Shown one piece after another: positions 27,009-37,350 of a stretch of 64,000 bases of DNA. Where the stretch lies: positions 1,807,922 through 1,871,921 of the forward strand of contig NZ_CP048289.1 of the NCBI RefSeq assembly GCF_014084105.1. Reading direction: 5' to 3'. The notes below the pieces were generated by a model. That model saw only the letters and a list, made by a program, of their open reading frames with translations, did not search any database and was not told where the DNA came from. Origin of the DNA: Streptacidiphilus sp. P02-A3a (lineage in GTDB: Bacteria > Actinomycetota > Actinomycetes > Streptomycetales > Streptomycetaceae). Both the position numbers and the translations under genes were made by a program. Positions within the stretch are counted from its first letter, which is position 1, and each line of letters opens with the position of its first letter.

Positions 27009-29717
27009 GTGTCGGCAGAGCAGAAATTCGTCTACGACTTCACCGAGGGCAACAGGGACCTGAAGGATCTGCTCGGCGGCAAGGGCGCGAACCTCGCTGA
27101 GATGACCAACCTCGGGCTTCCCGTCCCGCCCGGATTCACCATCACCACCGAGGCCTGCAAGGTCTACCTGGAGACCGGCACCGAGCCCGCTCCGCTCCGC
27201 GACGAGGTGAGTGCGCACCTCGACGCGCTGGAGCGGCAGATGGGCAAGAAGCTGGGCGACAGGACCGACCCGCTGCTGGTCTCGGTCCGCTCCGGGGCCA
27301 AGTTCTCCATGCCCGGGATGATGGACACGGTCCTCAACATCGGACTCTCGGACGCCTCGGTGGCCGGCCTCGCCACGCAGAGCGGCAACGACCGCTTCGC
27401 CTGGGACTCCTACCGCCGACTGATCCAGATGTTCGGCAAGACCGTGCTGGGTGTCGAGGGCGACCTGTTCGAGGAGGCGCTGGAGGCGGCCAAGGCCGCC
27501 AAGGGCACCGACGACGACCTGGACCTGGACGCCGCCGACCTGAAGAAGGTCGTGAAGACCTTCAAGGGCATCGTCAAGGCGCACACCGGCCGGGACTTCC
27601 CGCAGGACCCGCGCGAGCAGATGGACCTCGCCGTCCACGCCGTCTTCGACAGCTGGAACAGCGACCGGGCCAAGCTCTACCGCCGCCAGGAGCGCATCCC
27701 CGGCGACCTGGCCACCGCCGTCAACGTCTGCTCCATGGTGTTCGGCAACCTCGGCGCCGACTCCGGCACCGGCGTCGCCTTCACCCGCGACCCGGCCAGC
27801 GGCCACGTCGGCGTCTACGGCGACTACCTGCAGAACGCGCAGGGTGAGGACGTCGTCGCCGGGATCCGCAACACCGTGCAGCTGGCCGACCTCGAAGGGC
27901 TCGACAAGGTCAGCTACGAGCAGCTGATGTCGATCATGAAGACGTTGGAGGGCCACTACAAGGACCTCTGCGACATCGAGTTCACCATCGAGCGCGGCAA
28001 GCTCTGGATGCTGCAGACCCGGGTCGGCAAGCGCACCGCCGCCGCCGCCTTCCGGATCGCCGTACAGCTGGTGGACGAGGGCGTGATCGACCTGGACGAG
28101 GCGCTGCACCGGGTCACCGGCGGCCAGCTGGCGCAGCTGATGTTCCCCCGCTTCGACGAGTCCGCCAAGGCCGAGCGAGTGGCCCGCGGCATCGCCGCCT
28201 CGCCGGGCGCGGCCGTCGGCAAGGCCGTGTTCGACTCCTACACCGCGGTCAAGTGGTCCCGCTCCGGCGAGCAGGTGATCCTGGTCCGCCGCGAGACCAA
28301 CCCGGACGACCTGGACGGCATGATCGCCGCCGAGGGCATCCTCACCTCGCGCGGCGGCAAGACCTCGCACGCGGCCGTGGTCGCCCGGGGCATGGGCAAG
28401 ACCTGTGTCTGCGGCGCCGAGGACCTGGACGTCGACACCAAGAAGCGCCGGTTCACCACCGCCGACGGCCGGGTGGTCGAGGAGGGCGAGCTGATCTCCA
28501 TCGACGGCTCCACCGGCAAGGTCTACCTGGGCGAGGTGCCGGTCGTGCCCTCCCCGGTGGTCGAGTACTTCGAAGGCACCCTGCACGCCGGGGCCGATGA
28601 GGAGGGCGGCCTGGTCCAGGCGGTGCACCGGCTGATGGCCCACGCCGACGTCCGCCGCCGGATGGTGGTCCGCGCCAACGCCGACAACGCCGACGACGCC
28701 AACCGCGCCCGCCGCTACGGCGCCCAGGGCATCGGGCTGTGCCGCACCGAGCACATGTTCCTCGGTGAGGAGCGCCGCAAGGAGGTCGAGCGGCTGATCC
28801 TGGCGGACAACGACAAGGACCGCGACGCCGCCCTGTCGGTGCTGCTGCCGTTGCAGAAGAGCGACTTCGTCGAGCTCTTCCAGGCGATGGACGGGCTGCC
28901 GGTGACCGTGCGGCTGCTGGACCCGCCGCTGCACGAGTTCCTGCCGGACATCACCGAGCTCTCGGTCCGGGTCGCCCTGGCCGAGGCCCGCAAGGACCCG
29001 AACGAGAACGACCTGCGGCTGCTCCAGGCCGTGCACAAGCTGCACGAGCAGAACCCGATGCTGGGTCTGCGCGGGGTACGCCTCGGCCTGGTCATCCCCG
29101 GCCTGTTCGCGATGCAGGTCCGGGCCATCGCCGAGGCCGCCGCCGAGCGCCGCCGTGGCGGCGCGGACCCGCGCCCGGAGGTGATGATCCCGCTCGTGGG
29201 CACCGTCCAGGAGCTGGAGATAGTGCGCGACGAGTGCGAGCAGGTACTCGCCGAGGTCGCCGCGTCGACCGGGGTCAGCCTCAACATCAAGCTGGGCACG
29301 ATGATCGAGCTGCCCCGCGCCGCCGTCACCGCCGGGCAGATCGCCGAGGCCGCCGAGTTCTTCTCCTTCGGAACCAACGACCTCACCCAGACCGTCTGGG
29401 GCTTCTCCCGCGACGACGTCGAGGCCAGCTTCTTCACCGCCTACCTGGAGAAGGGGATCTTCGGAGTCTCCCCCTTCGAGACCATCGACCGCGACGGCGT
29501 CGGCGCGCTGATCAAGCACGCGGTACGGGAGGGCCGGGCCACCCGCCCCGACCTCAAGCTCGGCGTCTGCGGCGAGCACGGCGGCGACCCCGACTCGGTC
29601 CACTTCTTCCACGAGGTCGGGCTGGACTACGTGTCCTGCTCGCCCTTCCGAATCCCGGTGGCACGCCTGGAAGCAGGCCGTGCCGCCATCGAGACGGCGG
29701 GCAGCGACTCGCGCTGA
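27009..29717 (+). CDS. ppdK: Pyruvate, phosphate dikinase
   Basis: 902 residues. Interconverts pyruvate + ATP + Pi and PEP + AMP + PPi. Domains in order: nucleotide-binding domain (FVYDFTEGNRDLKDLLGGKG, RSGAKFSMPGMMDTVLNIG), swivelling phosphohistidine domain with GGKTSHAAVVARGMGKTCVC (catalytic His), and the PEP/pyruvate barrel ending in LGVCGEHGGDPDSVHFF (catalytic Cys). The GTG at 27009 lies 8 bases after AGGAGA (26995-27000) and matches the family start better than the ATG at 26964. Monocistronic, with a terminator about 160 bp downstream. It gives PEP/pyruvate flexibility in central carbon metabolism. Confidence 0.95.
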   Translation: MSAEQKFVYDFTEGNRDLKDLLGGKGANLAEMTNLGLPVPPGFTITTEACKVYLETGTEPAPLRDEVSAHLDALERQMGKKLGDRTDPLLVSVRSGAKFSMPGMMDTVLNIGLSDASVAGLATQSGNDRFAWDSYRRLIQMFGKTVLGVEGDLFEEALEAAKAAKGTDDDLDLDAADLKKVVKTFKGIVKAHTGRDFPQDPREQMDLAVHAVFDSWNSDRAKLYRRQERIPGDLATAVNVCSMVFGNLGADSGTGVAFTRDPASGHVGVYGDYLQNAQGEDVVAGIRNTVQLADLEGLDKVSYEQLMSIMKTLEGHYKDLCDIEFTIERGKLWMLQTRVGKRTAAAAFRIAVQLVDEGVIDLDEALHRVTGGQLAQLMFPRFDESAKAERVARGIAASPGAAVGKAVFDSYTAVKWSRSGEQVILVRRETNPDDLDGMIAAEGILTSRGGKTSHAAVVARGMGKTCVCGAEDLDVDTKKRRFTTADGRVVEEGELISIDGSTGKVYLGEVPVVPSPVVEYFEGTLHAGADEEGGLVQAVHRLMAHADVRRRMVVRANADNADDANRARRYGAQGIGLCRTEHMFLGEERRKEVERLILADNDKDRDAALSVLLPLQKSDFVELFQAMDGLPVTVRLLDPPLHEFLPDITELSVRVALAEARKDPNENDLRLLQAVHKLHEQNPMLGLRGVRLGLVIPGLFAMQVRAIAEAAAERRRGGADPRPEVMIPLVGTVQELEIVRDECEQVLAEVAASTGVSLNIKLGTMIELPRAAVTAGQIAEAAEFFSFGTNDLTQTVWGFSRDDVEASFFTAYLEKGIFGVSPFETIDRDGVGALIKHAVREGRATRPDLKLGVCGEHGGDPDSVHFFHEVGLDYVSCSPFRIPVARLEAGRAAIETAGSDSR

Positions 29718-29879
29718 CACACCCTCACCGGGGCCCCTCCCTCAGGGCGAACCTCACCCGGTGTCAGCGCGGGACCCCCTCCGCGCCTCGTCCCCGACCA
29801 GGACCGGGAGGCGCGGCGGGGGAGCTGCCCGCACCAGGTCGCGGCGGCGCTCGGCGCAGAGTAGCCGCCGTGTACCAAA

Positions 29880-29930
29880 CCGGGGCGGTGGAACGGACAA
29901 CGGCGTCCGGTCCACCGCCCCGGCCCCTTT
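29880..29930 (+). terminator. Terminator after ppdK
   Basis: CCGGGGCGGTGGA (29880-29892) pairs with TCCACCGCCCCGG (29911-29923), with a nested CGGAC/GTCCG hairpin inside. CCCCTTTTC follows, a real T-run. Confidence 0.75.
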
Positions 29931-29972
29931 TCTCCACGGCTTTCTCCACAGCGCTTCAGGCCGGCGGGTTCA

Positions 29973-30659
29973 TCAGGCGGAGATCAGCGGTCGCAGCTCG
30001 GCCAGCAGCGGCTGCGGCGCGCACACCCGCTGCTCCAGCCGGTCCCGGAGCACCGGCCACTCCTCCTCCAGGATCGAGTAGAAGGCCGTGCCCCGGACCA
30101 GCCCGTCCAGCCCCCGGGTGTGCGCCCGGTGGACGCCGTCCAGCACCGCGCCCAGCCGTTCGATCGCGGCCCGCGAGCGCGTGTTGCGGGCGTCCGCGCG
30201 CATCGAGACCCGGCGCACGCCCCAGGTGTCGAAGGCATGGGCCAGCATCAGCCATTTCGCCTCGGTGTTGATCCCGGTGCCCTGCGCCGACGGCGACAAC
30301 CAGGTCGCGCCGATCTCGACGGCGTCCGGGATCGCCGACATCGGATCCCCGACCGGGCCGCGCGGGGCCGGTGGCCAGATCACCGGGCCCTGCCAGTAGT
30401 CGAGATCGCAGAACCGGGTGGAGCCGACGACCAGGCCGTCGGCGGCTCTGACCGTGGCGAAGGGTAGTGCGCGCCCCGCCCGTTGCGCGGCCAGGGCGTC
30501 CGCGACGTACGTGGCGGTGGCCTCGATGCCGTGGGGGACGGGCGTGAACGCGTAGCTGCTGCGGTCCTCGGCGGACGCGGCTGCCAGCGCCTCGATGTGG
30601 CGCTCCGCGAGTGGCTCCAGCCGCACGGTGCGGCCGTGGAGGAAGACGGATTCGGGCAT
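29973..30659 (-). CDS. GNAT-family N-acetyltransferase (RimJ/RimL-like)
   Basis: 228 residues. The start VRLEPLAERHIEALAAAS and the blocks IGATWLSPSAQGTGINTEAK (acetyl-CoA loop QGTGIN), WLMLAHAFDTWGVRRVSMRA and NTRSRAAIERLGAVLDGVHR are typical of the RimJ/RimL-like subgroup that acetylates protein N termini or small amines. Substrate unknown. ATG at 30659; no linked partner gene. Confidence 0.88.
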   Translation of the reverse strand: MPESVFLHGRTVRLEPLAERHIEALAAASAEDRSSYAFTPVPHGIEATATYVADALAAQRAGRALPFATVRAADGLVVGSTRFCDLDYWQGPVIWPPAPRGPVGDPMSAIPDAVEIGATWLSPSAQGTGINTEAKWLMLAHAFDTWGVRRVSMRADARNTRSRAAIERLGAVLDGVHRAHTRGLDGLVRGTAFYSILEEEWPVLRDRLEQRVCAPQPLLAELRPLISA

Positions 30660-31073
30660 GTGCCTGATCCTTCAGCGGTCGGGACAGGAGGGTGCGCCCA
30701 GCGGTTCCGGGTACGGCGACGGAGCGCGTCAGCCGAGACGGCGCGGGGAGCGAGGGGACAGTGTGTGTCCGGAAGATGGCCGAGGAAGGAACGAGAGCGC
30801 GAAGGACAGCGGGCGGCCAGGTGAAGGCAAGGTGCGAAGCGTGGGGACGTGCGAGAGTAGAACTGTGCCATGGTCTGCTGACGGCAGCGATGCGGGCAGC
30901 GAGAGGACCATACCCGCAGTGCGGGGCTAAGTCATCCCGCGCCGCGCCCGGGAGTGTCCCCAGCCCTTGTCGGGCTCCCGAGTTCGGGAATGAACCGCTG
31001 GTCGGGGATGCTTGTGCCAAGGAGTGGAGTCCGCCCGCACAGGGGGTGCGGACCACGGGAGATTGGGTTGACC
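30660..31073. other. Intergenic region without a recognisable gene
   Basis: 414 bp between divergent GNAT and PAC2 genes. It must hold both promoters. I saw no convincing ORF, RNA gene, strong hairpin or long repeat in it. Confidence 0.5.
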
Positions 31074-32033
31074 GTGCTGGATCCGAAGGCGCTTTACGCA
31101 TACGAGCCGCAGGCCCTGGCCGCCGTGGAGGCAGCCTTCGGCCCGGTCGGCAGTACCGGCGGGGGCAGCGCGGCGGGGCCGGTGCTGCTGCACTTCTTCG
31201 AGGGCTTCATGGACGCCGGCGAAGCCGGGGCCCAGGTGGTCGAGCACCTGCTGGAGGACCCGCAGCGGGTGCTGCTGGCCCGCTTCGACGCCGACCGGCT
31301 GGTGGACTACCGGGCCCGCCGCCCGACCATGGTCTTCGACCGCGACCGGTGGACCGGCTACGACGCCCCGGCGATCGACCTGTACCTGCTGCACGACGCC
31401 GTCGGCGCGCCGTTCCTGCTGGTCAGCGGGCCGGAGCCGGACGTCGAGTGGGAGCGCTTCGCGGCGGCCCTGGGCCAGGTGGTGGAGCAGTTCGGGGTCC
31501 GGCTGACGGTCAACTTCCACGGGATCCCGATGGGCGTCCCGCACACCCGGCCGGTGGGGCTGACCCCGCACGGCAGCCGGGAGGACCTGATCGGCGCGTA
31601 CCCGCGCTGGTTCGAGAAGGTGCAGGTCCCGGCGAGCGTCGCGGCGATGGTGGAGTTCCGGCTGGCCGAGGCCGGGCACGACGTCCTCGGCTTCGCCGCG
31701 CACGTCCCGCACTACCTGGCGCGGACCCCGTACCCGCAGGCCGCGATCGCGGTGCTGGAGGCGGTGCAGGCGGCCACCGGACTGGTGCTGCCCGGGGCCG
31801 AGATGCGGGCCCGGCAGGAGGAGGTACGGGCCGACGTCGACCAGCAGATCGCCGACGGTGACGGGGAGCTGCGCAGCGCGGTGGCCGGTCTGGAGCAGCA
31901 GTACGACGCGGTGGCGGGCGCCGCCGACCGGGAGAACCTGCTGGCCGAGCCCACCGACCTGCCCTCGGCCGACGAGCTCGGCCGGGCCTTCGAGGAGTTC
32001 CTGGCGGAGCAGGGCGACGGCCCGAACGACTGA
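31074..32033 (+). CDS. PAC2-family protein (proteasome assembly chaperone-like)
   Basis: 319 residues. Family blocks: [97 protein letters not shown] and [15 protein letters not shown]. Actinobacterial PAC2 proteins resemble archaeal/eukaryotic proteasome assembly chaperones, but a role here is unproven. GTG at 31074 matches the family start; a TTG at 31068 sits closer to GGGAG (31057-31061) and is an alternative. The C-terminal ~60 residues are acidic and helical. Confidence 0.86.
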   Translation: MLDPKALYAYEPQALAAVEAAFGPVGSTGGGSAAGPVLLHFFEGFMDAGEAGAQVVEHLLEDPQRVLLARFDADRLVDYRARRPTMVFDRDRWTGYDAPAIDLYLLHDAVGAPFLLVSGPEPDVEWERFAAALGQVVEQFGVRLTVNFHGIPMGVPHTRPVGLTPHGSREDLIGAYPRWFEKVQVPASVAAMVEFRLAEAGHDVLGFAAHVPHYLARTPYPQAAIAVLEAVQAATGLVLPGAEMRARQEEVRADVDQQIADGDGELRSAVAGLEQQYDAVAGAADRENLLAEPTDLPSADELGRAFEEFLAEQGDGPND

Positions 32034-32067
32034 GCCCCGCGCCGCCGGGTCGGCGCGGCTCGGCCGT

Positions 32068-33165
32068 TCAGCGGCCGATCTTGGTGGTGGTCTTCGGCTT
32101 GCCGGTGACCACCCGGGCGTCGTCCAGGTGGTTGCTGAGCCAGGGGAAGACCGTCGGGAACATCCGCTGCCAGGTGCCCCAGTTGTGTCCGCCGTCGGGC
32201 AGGATCAGCGGGGGCGCCATGGTGGTCGGGTACCGCACGGCGTGCTGTAGCGCGGTGACGTTGGAGACCGGACTGAACCGGTCCTGGGCGCTGGTCGCCA
32301 CGAACAGCGACACCGGCGGCTTCTCCTTGGCCAGCCACAGCGGGCTGTTGACCTCGCGCAGCTCCGGGTCGGTCAGCACGGTCGGGTCACCGGCGAACGG
32401 GTCCGGGTCCATCGCCACCGCCGAGGCGAAGGTGTTGGGGTACTGCATCGACAGCTTCACCGAGCACAGCCCGCCGGTGGAGAACCCGATGATGCCCCAG
32501 GCCTTGGCCTCGGTCAGGGTCCGGAACTGGTTGTCGATCAGCTCGGGGACGTCCCTGGCCAGCCAGGTGGCGTTCTTGCGGGAGGGGGTGTCGCTGCAGT
32601 CGGTGTCGACGTCGCCCGGGTCGATCACCGGGATCACCACGATCGCGGGCTTGACCGAGCCGGCGGCCATCAGCTGCTCGATCGAGTTCGGCAGGTTGCC
32701 GCCCTCCACCCAGGAGCTGGGCGAGCCGGGGACCCCGTGCAGCAGCATCATCACCGGGAACCGGTAGTTCTTGTACTGCGGCTCGTCGTACTGCGGCGGG
32801 GTCCACACCAGTACCTCGCCGGAGAGCTTGGAGTACTTGCCCCGGAAGTAGGTGTCCAGCAGGCCGTCGCTGGCCTTGGTGAACACCGCGCGGTTGGCCG
32901 GGGGACCGGGCATGGCGGCGGTCACGCTGCCGTTGTCCTCGCCCAGCAGGTCGTTCCAGGAGGAGTAGAGGCCGTAGCTGTTGTTGATCCAGACGGCGAC
33001 CACCGCGATGGCGGTGACCTGGCAGAGCGCGATCAGCACCACCCGGGAGAACCAACGCAGTGGGCCCGGCCCGGGAATGCGGCTCCACAGCACCAGTGTC
33101 GCGATGACGGCCAGCACCGTCGCCGCGATCATCAGGTAGTAGAAGGCGCTCCCGGTCAGGCTCAC
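32068..33165 (-). CDS. Membrane-anchored esterase (antigen 85 / esterase D-like alpha/beta hydrolase)
   Basis: 365 residues. Two N-terminal membrane helices (YYLMIAATVLAVIATLVLW and VVLIALCQVTAIAVVAVWI) precede an extracytoplasmic alpha/beta hydrolase domain. Nucleophile elbow GFSTGG, oxyanion region VMMLLHGVPGSPSSWVEGG, candidate acid Asp in SAQDRFSPVSN and catalytic His in DGGHNWGTWQRMFP. It resembles the mycobacterial antigen 85 fold; streptomycetes lack mycolic acids, so it is more likely a general esterase or transferase. Confidence 0.85.
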   Translation of the reverse strand: MSLTGSAFYYLMIAATVLAVIATLVLWSRIPGPGPLRWFSRVVLIALCQVTAIAVVAVWINNSYGLYSSWNDLLGEDNGSVTAAMPGPPANRAVFTKASDGLLDTYFRGKYSKLSGEVLVWTPPQYDEPQYKNYRFPVMMLLHGVPGSPSSWVEGGNLPNSIEQLMAAGSVKPAIVVIPVIDPGDVDTDCSDTPSRKNATWLARDVPELIDNQFRTLTEAKAWGIIGFSTGGLCSVKLSMQYPNTFASAVAMDPDPFAGDPTVLTDPELREVNSPLWLAKEKPPVSLFVATSAQDRFSPVSNVTALQHAVRYPTTMAPPLILPDGGHNWGTWQRMFPTVFPWLSNHLDDARVVTGKPKTTTKIGR

Positions 33166-33634
33166 GAGTCGGTCTCCATGCTTCTTCCGTGCCGGGGATC
33201 GGCCTTATGCACCAGTAATCACCCTAACCGAGCGAGTGGGGGGATCTGTCCTGGGTGATCCTGGGTGTGAAGGTGTTCTTGCCCGGCGGCCACGCGGCGC
33301 GCACCCCCGAGGGCGGCGCTGACGTGCGGCGCGGCCGGAGCGCGGCACGCCCGGGGCGCTCGGTATGAGCCAGGGGCGTGAAGGTGTGACAAACGTGACC
33401 TGAATACGGGCTGAGGCGTTGGGAATGCTCTGGTCAGCGGGCAAGTTTCGGCATAATTCTGGAAATGGTCACCCGGCCGCGAGCCCGGAGCGGGTCGGAA
33501 CCGCCCCGGGCGAGCCGCGCCGCGCGGATCCGGAACGGTGTACGGAGCACCTCCTCGCGCATATCATCCGTCGATGTAAATGGTTCGCAAGAGCCCTGGT
33601 CGGGCGCCGGAGCCGGGAGAGGCGGAGGGACCAC
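33166..33634. other. Intergenic promoter region, no gene seen
   Basis: 469 bp between divergent esterase and protease genes. Contains AT-richer patches (around 33450-33470 and 33558-33580) that may hold the protease promoter, and the decamer GTGAAGGTGT twice about 110 bp apart. No ORF or RNA gene supported. Confidence 0.45.
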
Positions 33635-34555
33635 GTGAGCCAGACCCAGTTCCGGATCCTCGCCCGGACCCTCGGCGTGCTCGCCTTCGGCGTCTGCTTC
33701 GCGCTGGTACTCGACTACACCACCGGCAGCCGGTCGGACCAGCTCAGCACCACCCCGCTGTCGGCCACCCACCGTTCGCTGCCGGTGCCCGTGCTCGCCC
33801 CGGTGGGCGCCCCGGCCCAGGTACCGGCCGTGGTCGGCGGAGCCGGTGCCACCCCCGGTACCAGCAGTTCCGCCTTCGTCGGGATGCCCATGATCGGCGC
33901 GGTCTTCCCCACCGGCGAGGGCGTCCACCCGGGCGACCACTACTGCACCGCCAGCGTGGTGGACAGCCCCGGCGGCGACCTGATCGCCACCGCCGCGCAC
34001 TGCGTCGACGACCCCGGCAACGGCAGCACCGCACCGGCGCCCTTCCTCTTCGTCCCCGGCTACCACGACGGCCTGGCCCCCTACGGGGAGTGGACGCCGG
34101 TGAAGGTGCTGATCGACCCGCACTGGAGCAGCAACTCCAACCCCGACTACGACATCGCCTTCGCGGTGGTCCAGGAGGTCGGTCACCCCAAGGCGCGGTT
34201 GGCCGACATGGTCGGCTCCGAGGGCATCAGCTTCGACACCAGGCTCCCGGCCGTGGTCAGCGGCTTCGGCTACCCCGCCTCCAGCGAGCAGCCGATCGCC
34301 TGCCTGAACACGCTGAAGCCGTTCCAGCCCACCCAGTCGGAGTTCGACTGCGCCGGTTTCGCCAACGGCAGCAGCGGCGGACCACTGCTGCTCGGCGTCG
34401 CCCCGGGCACCGGGCGCGGCAGCCTGGTCGGCGTCATAGGGGGCTACGAGGAGGGCGGGCTGACCCCGGAGGTCTCCTACGCCGCCGCCTTCGGCGGCTC
34501 GGTCCAGGCGCTCTACCGCCAGGCCGCGGCCGTCCCGATCCCCAACTCCAGCTGA
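33635..34555 (+). CDS. Trypsin-like (S1-family) extracytoplasmic serine protease
   Basis: 306 residues. N-terminal membrane anchor or uncleaved signal (LARTLGVLAFGVCFALVLDY), then a Pro/Val/Ala-rich linker, then a chymotrypsin fold. The catalytic triad is visible: His in LIATAAHCVDD, Asp in NPDYDIAFAVVQ, Ser in GFANGSSGGPLLLG. Cys pairs around the His and before the Ser suggest disulfides. GTG at 33635 follows GGAGGGA (33624-33630). The 5'-extended frame is not supported. It stands alone; substrates unknown. Confidence 0.9.
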   Translation: MSQTQFRILARTLGVLAFGVCFALVLDYTTGSRSDQLSTTPLSATHRSLPVPVLAPVGAPAQVPAVVGGAGATPGTSSSAFVGMPMIGAVFPTGEGVHPGDHYCTASVVDSPGGDLIATAAHCVDDPGNGSTAPAPFLFVPGYHDGLAPYGEWTPVKVLIDPHWSSNSNPDYDIAFAVVQEVGHPKARLADMVGSEGISFDTRLPAVVSGFGYPASSEQPIACLNTLKPFQPTQSEFDCAGFANGSSGGPLLLGVAPGTGRGSLVGVIGGYEEGGLTPEVSYAAAFGGSVQALYRQAAAVPIPNSS

Positions 34556-34608
34556 CCGGACGCGTGTCCGGCACTCCCTGTCGTACCGTCCGCATACGCT
34601 GAGGGGAT

Positions 34609-35871
34609 ATGGACGACACCTCGCAGGCCAGTACCCCGTACAGCGCCGCCGCGCAGGACCGCTGGGTGGTCGAGCCGGACAAGCGCCCCGGCCGGACCGC
34701 CTTCCAGCGGGACCGCGCCCGGGTGCTGCACTCCGCCGCGCTGCGCCGCCTGGCCGCCACCACCCAGGTGGTGGCCCCGCTGGCGGCGGACTTCCCCCGG
34801 ACCAGGCTCACCCATTCGCTGGAGTGCGCCCAGGTCGGACGGGAGCTGGGCGCGGCCCTCGGCTGCGACCCGGACCTGGTGGAGACCGCCTGCCTGTCCC
34901 ACGACATCGGCCACCCGCCGTTCGGCCACACCGGGGAGGAGGCGCTGGACCTCGCCGCCGCGGCCTGCGGCGGCTTCGAGGGCAACGCCCAGAGCCTGCG
35001 CATCCTCACCCGGCTCGAACCCAAGCGCTTCACCGCCGGCGGCGACGGCGCGCCGGGCCGCAGCGTCGGCCTCAACCTCACCCGGGCCGCGCTGGACGCC
35101 GCCACCAAGTACCCGTGGACCAGGGGCAGCCACCCGGAGCTCCCGCACAAGTACGGCGTCTACCAGGACGACCTGGCGGTCTTCCGGTGGCTGCGGCAGG
35201 GCGCGCCGGAGCACCGGCGCTGCTTCGAGGCGCAGGTGATGGACTGGTCCGACGACGTCGCCTACTCGGTCCACGACGTCGAGGACGGCCTGCAGGCCGG
35301 GCACCTGGACCCGGCGGTGCTGCGCTCCCCGCCGGAGCGCGCCGAGCTGTGCCGGGTCGCCGCCGGCTACGCGCCCACCGCCGAGCCCGGCGAGTTCGCC
35401 GAGGCGCTTGACCGGCTGCTGGCCGAGGAGTGGTGGCCGCGCAGCTACGACGGTTCGGCCCGGGGCCGGGCCGGGATCAAGGACGCCACCAGCCAGCTGA
35501 TCGGCCGCTTCTGCACCGCCGCCGAGCAGGCCACCCGCGCCGCCCACGGCCCCGGGCGGCTCACCCGGTACCGGGCCGACCTGATCGTCCCGCACCCGGT
35601 GCGGGTGGAGTGCGCGGTGCTCAAGGCCGTCGCCAACCTCTACGTGATGCAGCGCGCCGACCAGGAGCAGCTGCGCGGCTGGCAGCGCGCCGTCATCCGG
35701 GAGCTGGCCGAGGTGCTGGTGGCGAACGCGCCCACGGGCCTGGACCCGGTATTCCGGGCGCTGTGGGAGGAGGCCCCGGACGACGCCGGGCGGCTGCGCG
35801 CGGTGGTGGACCAGATCGCCACCCTCACCGACGCCTCCGCCGCGGCCCGGCACCGGGCGCTGACCGCGTGA
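34609..35871 (+). CDS. dgt: Deoxyguanosinetriphosphate triphosphohydrolase-like HD protein
   Basis: 420 residues. dNTP + water to deoxynucleoside + PPPi. HD-domain metal ligands: His in [20 protein letters not shown] in [19 protein letters not shown], and the later Asp in [32 protein letters not shown] is also a family block. The actinobacterial type-2 dGTPase is commonly found close to dnaG, as here (about 1.5 kb apart). ATG at 34609. Confidence 0.93.
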   Translation: MDDTSQASTPYSAAAQDRWVVEPDKRPGRTAFQRDRARVLHSAALRRLAATTQVVAPLAADFPRTRLTHSLECAQVGRELGAALGCDPDLVETACLSHDIGHPPFGHTGEEALDLAAAACGGFEGNAQSLRILTRLEPKRFTAGGDGAPGRSVGLNLTRAALDAATKYPWTRGSHPELPHKYGVYQDDLAVFRWLRQGAPEHRRCFEAQVMDWSDDVAYSVHDVEDGLQAGHLDPAVLRSPPERAELCRVAAGYAPTAEPGEFAEALDRLLAEEWWPRSYDGSARGRAGIKDATSQLIGRFCTAAEQATRAAHGPGRLTRYRADLIVPHPVRVECAVLKAVANLYVMQRADQEQLRGWQRAVIRELAEVLVANAPTGLDPVFRALWEEAPDDAGRLRAVVDQIATLTDASAAARHRALTA

Positions 35872-36035
35872 GCCGGACGCCACGACCCCGATGGTCTTCA
35901 CGAACCCGTTCCCTTGCGGGAGGCTGACACCTCGGGGTCCGGGGCAGGAGCACCTACCGCGGCGGAGCAGGTACCGCGGCGGAGTCGGGACGGTCGCAGA
36001 GCAGCGGCAGTCGCAGAGCGGGCAGGAGAACGCAC

Positions 36036-37295
36036 GTGGTGAAGGCACACGAGACCCATGTCATCGTCGGAGCCGGACTGGCCGGGGCCAAGGCCGCGGA
36101 GACCCTGCGGGCCGAGGGGTTCACCGGGCGGGTGATCCTGGTCGGCGAGGAACGCGAACAGCCGTACGAGCGGCCCAACCTGTCCAAGGGCTTCCTGGCC
36201 GGGAGCACCCCCAGGGCCGAGCTCTTCGTGCACGATTCCGCCTGGTACGCCGCGCACGAGGTGGAGCTGCGGCTCGGCTCCCCGGTCACCCGGCTCGACC
36301 GGGGCGAGCGCGAGGTGGAACTCGCCGACGGCACGGTGCTGCGCTACGACCGGCTGCTGCTGGCCACCGGCTCCGCGCCGCGCCCGCTGGACGTCCCCGG
36401 GATCGACCTCGGCGGCGTGCACTACCTGCGCAAGCTCGCCGACTCCGAGCGGCTGCGGGCCACGTTGCAGACCCTCGGCCGGGAGAACGGGCGGCTGCTG
36501 CTGGTCGGCGCGGGCTGGATCGGCCTGGAGGTCGCCGCCGCCGCCCGCGCCTACGGCGCCGAGGTGACCGTGGTGGAGCCGCAGCCCACCCCGCTGTACG
36601 GGGCGCTCGGCCCGGAGCTCGGCGAGTTCTTCGCCCGGCTGCACATGGAACACGGCGTCCGCTTCCACTTCGGCGCCACGGTCACCGGCATCGAGGGCGA
36701 GGACGGCATGGTCCTGGCCGCGCAGACCGACGACGGTGAGGAGCACCCGGCGCACGCGATCCTGGTCGGCGTCGGCGCGCTGCCGCAGACCGGTCTGGCC
36801 GCCGCCGCCGGGATCGACATCGCCGCGCCGGAGGAGGGCGGCGGCATCGCCGTGGACTCCTCGCTGCGCAGCTCCGACCCGGTGGTCTTCGCGGCCGGCG
36901 ACGTCGCCTCCGCCGAGCACCCGCTGTTCGGCCGCCGACTGCGGGTCGAGCACTGGGCCAACGCGCTCAACGGCGGCCCGGCCGCCGCCCGCGCCATGCT
37001 CGGCCAGGAGGTCGTCTACGACCGGGTGCCGTACTTCTTCTCCGACCAGTACGACCTCGGCATGGAGTACTCCGGCCACGCCGCCCCCGGCTCCTACGAC
37101 CACGTGGTGGTGCGCGGGGACGCGGCCAAGCGCGAGTTCATCGCCTTCTGGCAGGGGCCCGACAACCGGGTGCTGGCGGGGATGAACGTCAACGTCTGGG
37201 ACGTCGCGGACGGCATCCAGCGGCTGGTCCGCTCCGCCCGCCCGGTCGACCCGGACCGGCTGGCCGACCCGACGATCCCGCTGGCCGACCTGTAG
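36036..37295 (+). CDS. FAD-dependent ferredoxin/rubredoxin reductase-like oxidoreductase
   Basis: 419 residues. FAD site HVIVGAGLAGAKAAETLR, the hinge LLLATGSAPRPLDVPG, NAD(P)H site LLLVGAGWIGLEVAAAARAY, and the FAD-binding VVFAAGDVAS. The C-terminal reductase domain is present (EYSGHAAPGSYDHVVV, NVNVWDVADGIQRLV). It transfers electrons from NAD(P)H to a ferredoxin or similar partner, often for cytochrome P450s; no P450 or ferredoxin gene is in the window. GTG at 36036 preceded by AGGAGA; the next codon is also GTG. Confidence 0.9.
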   Translation: MVKAHETHVIVGAGLAGAKAAETLRAEGFTGRVILVGEEREQPYERPNLSKGFLAGSTPRAELFVHDSAWYAAHEVELRLGSPVTRLDRGEREVELADGTVLRYDRLLLATGSAPRPLDVPGIDLGGVHYLRKLADSERLRATLQTLGRENGRLLLVGAGWIGLEVAAAARAYGAEVTVVEPQPTPLYGALGPELGEFFARLHMEHGVRFHFGATVTGIEGEDGMVLAAQTDDGEEHPAHAILVGVGALPQTGLAAAAGIDIAAPEEGGGIAVDSSLRSSDPVVFAAGDVASAEHPLFGRRLRVEHWANALNGGPAAARAMLGQEVVYDRVPYFFSDQYDLGMEYSGHAAPGSYDHVVVRGDAAKREFIAFWQGPDNRVLAGMNVNVWDVADGIQRLVRSARPVDPDRLADPTIPLADL

Positions 37296-37350
37296 CGCCC
37301 ACCCACGGTACGGTGGGGCCGGTCGCCGCCCCGGGCATACACTGCACGAC